Positions 8,255 through 13,956 of a stretch of 20,669 nucleotides of DNA are shown one piece after another. The notes under the pieces were generated by a model, which searched no databases, was not told the DNA's origin, and saw nothing but the letters and a program-made list of their open reading frames with translations. Made by a program: the position numbers and the translations under genes. This DNA is from JBARRO01 sp049644265 (GTDB taxonomy: Bacteria; Bacteroidota; Ignavibacteria; UBA10030): NCBI GenBank assembly GCA_049644265.1, contig JBARRO010000024.1:1-20669 (forward strand), written 5' to 3'. Position 1 is the stretch's first letter. Every line of letters begins with the position of its first letter.

Positions 8255-9106
8255 ATGAGAACTTCCCTCATCTTCTTTTTGGTTCTGTTTACCGCCGCTC
8301 CTTTGTCCGCTCAGAAGAGCGGCACGGCTGCCGATCAGCAGCGAAAGACCATTGCCCCCTCGGACGAGCAAGTCGACCAGTTCATTCTTGACTCCGGCCT
8401 GAGAAGAAACCTCACCAATATTAAATCCACGCTTGAATCTGAGATGTCGGTGAAACAGGGTGGAGCAGGTAACCAACGCCAGCTCGACCGGATTGCCGTC
8501 GAGGCTTTCCAGCCAGATTCGCTCGAGGTCAGTGCCTTTCGGTTTCTCAAGGGCCGGATCGACAGCACGCAGATGATCTTGATCCTCCGATGGCTCAACT
8601 CACCGCTCATGAAGAAGTTCAGGTTCCTGGAGGACACTGTGTTCATTCCATCTGCCGCGAAAAAAATGGAACGCTACGTGAAGGTCCTGAAATCGAGACC
8701 TCCCATGGAGCGTCGGTACGTGCTGGTCAAGAGGCTTGAGGACGCCATGCGCATGACCTTCCGAATGCAGGACCTTCTTGCCGTCATGCTGCGCTCTTCC
8801 ATAGCAGCAATGAACGCTTCCGCTCCCCCTGAAAAGCAGATCGCTGCTCCCATGATTGACCAGATGATCGGACAAATGAACCGGGAAACGACACAAAACT
8901 ACAGGGTGAGATCGTATGTGGCACTCCTCTATGCCTATCGAACGGTGAGCGACGAGGAGTTGCTGCAATACATCCAATTCTACGAGTCCACGCTGGGTCA
9001 ATGGTTCGTCGACAGTGTCCATGGGGCTTCGAAACGGGCCGTGACCGTTGCGACAGAGAAAATGCTTGCCCAGGCTTCGCCGATCATGAAGGAGGAGATG
9101 AAATAG
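8255..9106 (+). CDS. Secreted protein, DUF2059-like
   Basis: A 283-residue protein with a clear Sec signal peptide (MRTSLIFFLVLFTAAPLSA, cleavage likely before QKS). AAGGA lies just upstream of the ATG at 8255. The mature part is predicted helical and contains two related segments: DSTQMILILRWLNSPLMKKF (about 103-122) and SDEELLQYIQFYESTLGQWF near the C-terminus. Both fit the pattern of DUF2059, where an acidic helix precedes a short aromatic Gly/Pro-Lys turn; the second copy is the better match. Function of the family is unknown. It is 27 bases downstream of the LD-carboxypeptidase gene and is probably in the same transcript, consistent with a periplasmic location. Confidence 0.82.
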   Translation: MRTSLIFFLVLFTAAPLSAQKSGTAADQQRKTIAPSDEQVDQFILDSGLRRNLTNIKSTLESEMSVKQGGAGNQRQLDRIAVEAFQPDSLEVSAFRFLKGRIDSTQMILILRWLNSPLMKKFRFLEDTVFIPSAAKKMERYVKVLKSRPPMERRYVLVKRLEDAMRMTFRMQDLLAVMLRSSIAAMNASAPPEKQIAAPMIDQMIGQMNRETTQNYRVRSYVALLYAYRTVSDEELLQYIQFYESTLGQWFVDSVHGASKRAVTVATEKMLAQASPIMKEEMK

Positions 9107-9136
9107 AGATCTCCATGTCGGGCTTCATCATTCCCC

Positions 9137-9172
9137 GCCTGCGTGCTATACCGCGCACTCCAGCGGGCAGGC
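9137..9172. repeat. Inverted repeat in the spacer before the thioesterase gene
   Basis: GCCTGC (9137-9142) pairs with GCAGGC (9167-9172), and the immediately internal GTGC (9143-9146) pairs with GCAC (9155-9158), leaving a bulge on the 3' side. No T-run follows. It directly abuts the CATCATTC tandem array, so the two may form one composite intergenic repeat. Confidence 0.45.
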
Positions 9173-9226
9173 ATCATTCCACCATTCACCATTCCATCAT
9201 TCCACCATTCCATCATTCCATCATTC
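9172..9226. repeat. 8-bp tandem repeat, CA(T/C)CATTC x7
   Basis: Seven consecutive units: CATCATTC (9172), CACCATTC (9180), a 7-base ACCATTC (9188), CATCATTC (9195), CACCATTC (9203), CATCATTC (9211) and CATCATTC (9219). The array ends 18 bases before the thioesterase start codon. Such short-unit arrays can change copy number by slippage; whether this affects expression of the downstream gene is unknown. Confidence 0.9.
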
Positions 9227-9244
9227 CAACCTAGCCTCCACCCC

Positions 9245-9685
9245 ATGCCCCGCGTAAAGCTCGAACTTCCCTCAGAATTCGATTTCACAACCGAACTTCC
9301 CATCAGAATAACGGACATCAACTACGGCGGCCACCTCGGGAACGACACGGTACTCTCCTTGCTTCACGAAGCACGCGTGCGCTTCCTGAAACATCACGGC
9401 TACACGGAGCTCAACATCGAGGGAGCCGGATCGATCATGTCCGACGCAGTGATCGTCTTCAAATCCGAAGCGTTCTATGGTGATGTAGTCGTTGTGGAGA
9501 TCGCGCTCGGCGATTTTGAACGAAAGAGCTGCGATTTCCTTTACCGGATCTCCAACAAGGAAACGGAAAAGGAGATTGCCCGCGCAAAAACAGGAATCGT
9601 GTTCTTCGATTACCAGCAGCGAAAACCCCTTCAGGTTCCCGATCGATTCAGAGCGAAGTTCGCCCGGGACGAATCAGCAGTCTGA
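9245..9685 (+). CDS. Acyl-CoA thioesterase, 4HBT hot-dog fold
   Basis: A 146-residue single hot-dog-domain protein of usual length for the 4-hydroxybenzoyl-CoA thioesterase superfamily, which hydrolyses acyl-CoA thioesters. The signature is DINYGGHLGNDTVLSLLHEAR (Asp24, His30, Glu42), followed by the central beta-sheet strands around SDAVIVFKSEAFYGDVVVVEI. The start at ATG 9245 is chosen because the longer frame from 9143 runs through the tandem CATCATTC repeat and would encode only repeat-derived residues. No good Shine-Dalgarno precedes it. The substrate chain length is not predictable. The NDH-2-like gene follows after 23 bases; the acyl-CoA synthetase at 13957-15774 could provide a metabolic counterpart, but this is inference. 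Confidence 0.88.
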   Translation: MPRVKLELPSEFDFTTELPIRITDINYGGHLGNDTVLSLLHEARVRFLKHHGYTELNIEGAGSIMSDAVIVFKSEAFYGDVVVVEIALGDFERKSCDFLYRISNKETEKEIARAKTGIVFFDYQQRKPLQVPDRFRAKFARDESAV

Positions 9686-9704
9686 TCGCTGAACGCTGAC
9701 CGCT
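9682..9704. repeat. Second GCTGA-rich short repeat
   Basis: The 23-base spacer between the thioesterase and the NDH-2-like gene consists largely of CTGATC, GCTGAAC and GCTGACCGCT units, sharing a perfect 10-mer with 1206-1215. It occupies the place where a ribosome-binding site would be expected. Confidence 0.45.
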
Positions 9705-9708
9705 TCCT

Positions 9709-11325
9709 ATGACTTCCCCTCCGACCAACAAACCTCACGTCGTCATTCTCGGCGCCGGATTTGCCGGCGTCTACACAGCGATCCACCTCGAAAAACTCCT
9801 CGGGGCACGGGATGATTTCGAAATCATTCTTGTCAACCGCGAAAACTATTTTGTTTTCCAGCCGATGCTTCCGGAAATCATTTCAGGGAGCATTGGCATA
9901 CTCGACACCGTCAGTCCGATCCGCAGGCTGCTTCCTAAGACGACGCTCTTTGTTCGCGACGTTGAAGCGATCGACCTCCGACAGCGGACCGTCACACTGA
10001 GCCAGGGGTTCCGCCCCAGGCCCTACCTCCTTTCGTACGATCATCTTGTTCTGGCACTCGGCACGGTTACGGACTTTCGGGGAATGACCGGCCTCAGCGA
10101 GCACGCCATGCCATTCAAGAATCTCGCCGACGCAATTCATCTGCGCAATCACCTCTTGCATGTTTTGGAGGAGGCGGCCATCGAACAGGATGCAGAGCTT
10201 CGTGACCGGCTGCTCACGTTTGTGGTTGCGGGAGGAGGGTTTTCCGGAGTGGAAGTAGCTGCGGAGCTCAATGACTTTGTGCGGAACGCTGCAAAACATT
10301 ATCGGGGGATTGATCCCGGACGGATTCGCACCGTCCTCCTGCATTCCGGCGAACGGATCCTCGACCGTGAGATGAGCAGCGAGATGAGCCTTTATGCTCA
10401 GCGACTTCTTCAAAAACGCGGACTCGAAATCCGGCTCAGGTCCCGGCTCCGTTCCGCCAGCCCCGATGCTGCAATTCTCCAAAGCGGCGAGCGAATCCCG
10501 ACAAAGACGCTGGTCTCCACAGTCCCCTCTTCCCCGCATCCACTCATCGATTCCATCGACCTTCCCAAGGACAGAGGGAGAATCAAGGCGGACCTTACTA
10601 TGAAAGTGGAAGGAAGAGACGATGTTTGGACAGCCGGAGATTGCGCGCTCATACCGAATCCGGACGGCAGTGGATTCTGTCCTCCAACCGCCCAGCATGC
10701 AACGCGGCAGGCAAGAGTCGCAGCACACAACATTGTTGCGTCGATCCGGCACGGCAGTTTCAGGAGTTTTGACTTTAAGGGATTGGGAAAGATGGGATCG
10801 CTGGGATACAGGAGTGCCGTGGCGGAACTCTTTGGAAGAGTCAAGCTCTCCGGATTCATTGCCTGGTTCCTTTGGCGGACCATTTATTTGTTCAAACTTC
10901 CCGGGCTCGAGCGAAAACTTAAGGTGGGACTCGCGTGGGGGCTCGATCTGCTGATTCCTCCTGAAATGGTTCAACTAAAACTTGGCGAGGCGCGTGGAGT
11001 CTCACAGGCACATTTTGAACCGGGAGAGGTTGTCTTTCGGCAGGGAGACCTTGGCGACACTTTGTACATCCTGCTGAGCGGCGAAGCCGAGGTTGTTCGG
11101 GAGGACAACGGATCGGAGGAAGTAATTGCACGGTTGCATCCGGGGGAGTATTTTGGGGAAATGGCTTTGCTGAACCAGCGGACTCGCGGGGCGACAATCC
11201 GCTGCGTGGAGGCGATGGATGTTCTGTGTCTCCACAAAGGCGATTTCCGAGCCCTTGTCGCAAACCTTCCCGATTTACGAAAGAGTTTTGAGCAGGTCAT
11301 GGCCAAACGCATGGCCCAGAAGTGA
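9709..11325 (+). CDS. NDH-2-like FAD/NAD oxidoreductase fused to a cyclic-nucleotide-binding domain
   Basis: A 538-residue fusion. Residues 1 to about 425 are a type II NADH dehydrogenase-like flavoprotein: FAD-binding VVILGAGFAG (Gly15-Gly20), ENYFVFQPMLPEIISG, the second dinucleotide motif VVAGGGFSGVEVAAEL (Gly175 onward), VWTAGDCALIPN, and PPTAQHATRQA. The region FIAWFLWRTIYLFKLPGLERKLKVG matches the C-terminal amphipathic membrane-attachment helix of NDH-2. NDH-2 enzymes pass electrons from NADH to quinone without pumping protons. Residues about 430-538 form a cNMP/CRP-type beta-roll: FRQGDLGDTLYILLSGEAEV and the phosphate cassette FGEMALLNQRTRGATI, retaining the Gly-Glu and Arg, with Gly where Ala is common. 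A ligand-regulated respiratory enzyme is a reasonable inference. It starts at ATG 9709 without a visible Shine-Dalgarno. Confidence 0.93.
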   Translation: MTSPPTNKPHVVILGAGFAGVYTAIHLEKLLGARDDFEIILVNRENYFVFQPMLPEIISGSIGILDTVSPIRRLLPKTTLFVRDVEAIDLRQRTVTLSQGFRPRPYLLSYDHLVLALGTVTDFRGMTGLSEHAMPFKNLADAIHLRNHLLHVLEEAAIEQDAELRDRLLTFVVAGGGFSGVEVAAELNDFVRNAAKHYRGIDPGRIRTVLLHSGERILDREMSSEMSLYAQRLLQKRGLEIRLRSRLRSASPDAAILQSGERIPTKTLVSTVPSSPHPLIDSIDLPKDRGRIKADLTMKVEGRDDVWTAGDCALIPNPDGSGFCPPTAQHATRQARVAAHNIVASIRHGSFRSFDFKGLGKMGSLGYRSAVAELFGRVKLSGFIAWFLWRTIYLFKLPGLERKLKVGLAWGLDLLIPPEMVQLKLGEARGVSQAHFEPGEVVFRQGDLGDTLYILLSGEAEVVREDNGSEEVIARLHPGEYFGEMALLNQRTRGATIRCVEAMDVLCLHKGDFRALVANLPDLRKSFEQVMAKRMAQK

Positions 11326-11336
11326 CCTCCAAAGGT

Positions 11337-11364
11337 TTGTAAGTCTATCATTTTCTCTTATATT
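11337..11364 (+). promoter_or_regulatory. Candidate sigma70 promoter close to the deoC start
   Basis: TTGTAA (11337-11342) and TATATT (11359-11364) are separated by 16 bases. The -10 ends only five bases before the deoC ATG, so initiation here would give an essentially leaderless mRNA, in agreement with the absence of a Shine-Dalgarno. Match to consensus is moderate. Confidence 0.35.
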
Positions 11365-11369
11365 ACGAC

Positions 11370-12257
11370 ATGCCGACACAAGCTCTGAACGTCGATAAAG
11401 CGACGATTTTACGCCTGATTGACGAGGTTCTGAAGGAAACCAATGCCCATTCCTGCTGTGCGGATGGGTTTTGCAGCGACAACCTCTGCGTTGTTCATAA
11501 TAAGGAGGGTGTCAGCAATATCGTCCGAAGCGGCGCAGACCGGATTTCAGCCGGCGTGGGACTGGCTGACGGCAGTTTCGATACGACGATCGCCAGAATG
11601 ATCGACCACACCCTCCTCCGTCCGGACGCAACACTCCAGGAAATTGAGAAACTCTGCTCAGAAGCGAAACAATACAGCTTCGCGAGTGTCTGCATTAACC
11701 CTTCGTACGTCAAGACTTGTGCCCGTCTTTTGCGCGATACGAGCGTGAAGGTATGCACGGTCATCGGGTTTCCCCTTGGGGCAACCTCCACCGAGAGCAA
11801 GGCCTTCGAGGCCGACCAGGCCCTTCGGGACGGCGCCCGGGAAATTGACATGGTCATTAACGTCGGCATGCTGAAATCAGGCAATTATGACTATGTGGAG
11901 CAGGACATCTCGGCTGTCGTGAGGACATCCAAAAGGTATAACGCGCTGACGAAAGTCATTATCGAAACCGGTTTGCTCAGTGATGAAGAGAAAGTGAAGG
12001 CCTGCATGCTCGCCAGGCGGGCCGACGCGGATTTCGTAAAAACCTCCACCGGATTTGCAAAAGGCGGGGCTACGGTCGGGGACATCGCTCTCATGCGAAA
12101 GGTGGTGGGCAAGGAGCTTGGCGTTAAAGCGTCGGGGGGGGTTCGTTCTCAGGAACAGGCCCGGGCTCTTATCGCAAGCGGCGCCGACCGGATCGGCGCG
12201 AGCGCGAGTGTCAAAATCGTGACGGGCGAAAAAGAATCCACACCGACCACCTACTAG
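11370..12257 (+). CDS. deoC: Deoxyribose-phosphate aldolase with Cys-rich N-terminal extension
   Basis: A 295-residue class I aldolase that splits 2-deoxyribose-5-phosphate into glyceraldehyde-3-phosphate and acetaldehyde in deoxynucleoside catabolism. The catalytic core begins at about residue 76 (ARMIDHTLLRPDAT). Active-site residues fit: Asp160 (EIDMVINVG), Schiff-base Lys224 (DFVKTSTGF) and Lys253 (GVKASGGVR), with the phosphate-binding GADRIGAS at 271-278. The core DeoC domain is about 220 residues, so roughly 75 extra residues precede it. These hold a cysteine cluster (Cys29, Cys30, Cys35, Cys40) and a SGADRISAG segment resembling the barrel's own SGADRIGAS. I keep the ATG at 11370 because the extension is protein-like and continuous. 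The SPOR gene follows after 12 bases. Confidence 0.94.
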   Translation: MPTQALNVDKATILRLIDEVLKETNAHSCCADGFCSDNLCVVHNKEGVSNIVRSGADRISAGVGLADGSFDTTIARMIDHTLLRPDATLQEIEKLCSEAKQYSFASVCINPSYVKTCARLLRDTSVKVCTVIGFPLGATSTESKAFEADQALRDGAREIDMVINVGMLKSGNYDYVEQDISAVVRTSKRYNALTKVIIETGLLSDEEKVKACMLARRADADFVKTSTGFAKGGATVGDIALMRKVVGKELGVKASGGVRSQEQARALIASGADRIGASASVKIVTGEKESTPTTY

Positions 12258-12269
12258 AGACCCGGCTCT

Positions 12270-12830
12270 GTGAAGACCTCCCGCGTCCTGCTGTCAGTCC
12301 TCCTTCCCGGAATGTGTTTTCTGTTTGCCGCCTGCGTCCTGCTGGAAGAAACAGGTTCCGGGCAGCGCACCGGCAACCCACAACAGACTCCCACCAGGAT
12401 CGACACATCGCGGCACCTCGCAAGATTCGACACAACCCGCAAAGCGCCCATCGATTCCGCAGCGATGAAAAAGCGCGCTCGCATCGCGCCGAGATTCAAA
12501 TCGACACAGGATACGGTCCGGGCATCGCTCACGAAAGGAACAAAATCGGCAGCGCGGCGCCGGCCGATCGTGCGCCCGGAGAACCCGATGTATACGATTC
12601 AGATTGGTGCGTTCGGCAAGGCTCCGAACGCGCTGCGGAATCAGAAACTCGCCAAGGAACGATTTGCGGATCAGCCGGTGTTCAACAACTATTCCAAAGC
12701 TGATAATATCTATCGCGTGAGCGTGGGAAAATTTGAGGAGCAGAAATCCGCCGAATCGCTCCGAAAAATAATTATGAAGAAGTTTTCGAAGGACTACGCG
12801 GAATGCTGGGTGAATTACATCGCCAAATGA
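12270..12830 (+). CDS. SPOR-domain lipoprotein (first of pair)
   Basis: A 186-residue envelope protein beginning at GTG 12270. The hydrophobic N-terminus MKTSRVLLSVLLPGMCFLFA runs into FAAC, giving Cys22 as a probable lipidation site, though Phe at -3 is unusual. A low-complexity Lys/Arg/Thr-rich linker (about residues 28-103) follows, then a C-terminal SPOR domain (about 104-184; MYTIQIGAFG, then NIYRVSVGKFEEQKSAESLRK). SPOR domains bind denuded septal peptidoglycan glycan strands, so a role near the division site or in cell-wall attachment is expected. Its stop overlaps the start of the second SPOR gene by ATGA, indicating translational coupling. Confidence 0.85.
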   Translation: MKTSRVLLSVLLPGMCFLFAACVLLEETGSGQRTGNPQQTPTRIDTSRHLARFDTTRKAPIDSAAMKKRARIAPRFKSTQDTVRASLTKGTKSAARRRPIVRPENPMYTIQIGAFGKAPNALRNQKLAKERFADQPVFNNYSKADNIYRVSVGKFEEQKSAESLRKIIMKKFSKDYAECWVNYIAK

Positions 12831-13360
12831 AGAACTGCAGAACCTTCCTGCTGATCGCCGGATTTCTCCTGGTCGGATGCGCGCCCTCCAAGCCGACCCT
12901 CGAGGAACCGAAGCAGGAGAAAAAAGAATTGAAGTCTCCGCTCGCCGACTACGAAGCCACGCTCAACCCTTCGGACTTCGACGAGGAAGTCGAGGAAGTT
13001 CAGAAGGTCCACACCGAAGAGAAACAGTCGCAGCAGCTCGAGATCCCAAAGGATAGCACGGTCGTCCGCGAGGATATTCTGCAGGGATTCCGCATTCAGA
13101 TTTTCTCCTCTTCCAACATCGACGACGCGAACAACATGCGGATTCTTGCCCTCGACAAGTTTCAGGCGGATTCCGTCTACCTCGTGTATGATCCTCCGGT
13201 GTACAAGGTCCGTGTCGGAGATTTTGTAAACCGGTACGAGGCAAACCAGCACCTCCCCGAGTTTATCGACAAAGGCTACCCTGACGCCTGGGTCGTCCCC
13301 GACCGCGTCGTGCAGAGAAATCTCATCGCCGTTCCCAAAGCGGCGAAGAGAGTGGAGTAG
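12827..13360 (+). CDS. SPOR-domain lipoprotein (second of pair)
   Basis: A 177-residue lipoprotein; ATG 12827 overlaps the preceding stop. The lipobox LLVGC is perfect, with Cys18 as the lipidated residue. A highly acidic, Glu/Lys-rich linker (about 19-85) leads to a SPOR domain (about 86-163) with GFRIQIFSSSNIDDANNMR, PPVYKVRVGDFVNRYEAN and GYPDAWVVPDRV, all good matches to the family's beta-alpha-beta pattern. The linker charge contrasts with the basic linker of the first SPOR protein, so the two might associate; that is only inference. Expected location is the periplasmic face of a membrane, bound to peptidoglycan. Confidence 0.9.
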   Translation: MKNCRTFLLIAGFLLVGCAPSKPTLEEPKQEKKELKSPLADYEATLNPSDFDEEVEEVQKVHTEEKQSQQLEIPKDSTVVREDILQGFRIQIFSSSNIDDANNMRILALDKFQADSVYLVYDPPVYKVRVGDFVNRYEANQHLPEFIDKGYPDAWVVPDRVVQRNLIAVPKAAKRVE

Positions 13361-13409
13361 AAGGGCCCCCGCTTTTCCCCCGCAGTCCAAGTAAAATTTC
13401 GTTTTCGTC

Positions 13410-13787
13410 ATGACTGAAGTGTTCAATCTGTCATCGATGACAGAAGCGCGAAAGCTTCTTCGCCGAGGCATGCCTAAGGCCGAGAAGATTTTGTGGTCGA
13501 GGATTCGAAAGAGGCAAATTCTGGGTGATAAGTTCAGAAGGCAATACAGCGTGGGACCGTTCGTTATAGATTTCTACTGCCCAGCATTGAAACTTGCGAT
13601 TGAAATCGACGGTGAAAACCATTTCACGAAAGAAATGATGCAATACGATAAAGAGCGGCAAGAATACATTGAAGCATTCGGAATAGAATTCTTACGGTTT
13701 ACAAACCAGGAGATTTTCGAAGAACTCGAGGGAGTGATCTCAAGAATTACTGAGAGGGTTCTTAAGATGAAGGAGCGGCGAAAATAA
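13410..13787 (+). CDS. DUF559 endonuclease-fold protein
   Basis: A 125-residue protein of the DUF559 family, related in fold to very-short-patch repair (Vsr) and PD-(D/E)XK nucleases. Family signatures are PKAEKILWSRIRKRQILGDKF (about 22-42), KFRRQYSVGPFVIDFYCP (Asp54) and KLAIEIDGENH (Glu65, Asp67, His71), which would supply the metal-binding residues. The C-terminal half (YDKERQEYIEAFGIEFLRFTNQEI) is also typical. Length is normal and no lesion is visible. It starts at ATG 13410 without a Shine-Dalgarno and reads more A/T-rich than the SPOR genes before it. The biological role of the family is not settled. It is followed by two strong palindromes in the spacer with the convergent acyl-CoA synthetase. 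Confidence 0.9.
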   Translation: MTEVFNLSSMTEARKLLRRGMPKAEKILWSRIRKRQILGDKFRRQYSVGPFVIDFYCPALKLAIEIDGENHFTKEMMQYDKERQEYIEAFGIEFLRFTNQEIFEELEGVISRITERVLKMKERRK

Positions 13788-13808
13788 TGGGGAGTCGACC
13801 CCTCCCCG

Positions 13809-13829
13809 CCTCCCCTTTTCAAGGGGAGG
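13809..13829. repeat. Perfect palindrome, 9-bp stem, 3-base loop
   Basis: CCTCCCCTT (13809-13817) pairs with AAGGGGAGG (13821-13829). It lies downstream of the DUF559 gene and, on the other strand, downstream of the acyl-CoA synthetase gene, so it could block transcription from either side, but there is no T-run. Confidence 0.75.
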
Positions 13830-13848
13830 AGTTCAGCGGAGGATTTCT

Positions 13849-13871
13849 ATTCCCCCTTCTCAAGGGGGAAT
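13849..13871. repeat. Perfect palindrome, 10-bp stem, 3-base loop
   Basis: ATTCCCCCTT (13849-13858) pairs with AAGGGGGAAT (13862-13871). It is closely similar in design to the palindrome 20 bases upstream (C-run, TT, short loop, AA, G-run), and a further G-run (AAAAGGGGGTTGG) follows. The pair resembles dispersed C/G-run intergenic repeats common in many bacterial genomes. Confidence 0.75.
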
Positions 13872-13956
13872 CAAAAGGGGGTTGGCTCATCGACGGGGCA
13901 CTTCTTGCGTAGTTCTACTTCAGGCGAGGCTCTCTATCGAATCGACTCCATCCCCT

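Noticed and set aside
8998..9321. Minus-strand open frame of 107 codons with NDGMMEWWNDGM-type repeats
   Set aside because: It is the translation of the CATCATTC tandem repeat on the opposite strand and overlaps two well-supported genes.
9883..10974. Long minus-strand open frame (363 codons) opposite the NDH-2-like gene
   Set aside because: Composition is not protein-like, there is no ribosome-binding site, and the plus-strand protein has complete family motifs.
13795..13880. CRISPR-like array from the paired palindromes
   Set aside because: Only two non-identical palindromes with a 19-base interval and no repeat-spacer regularity.
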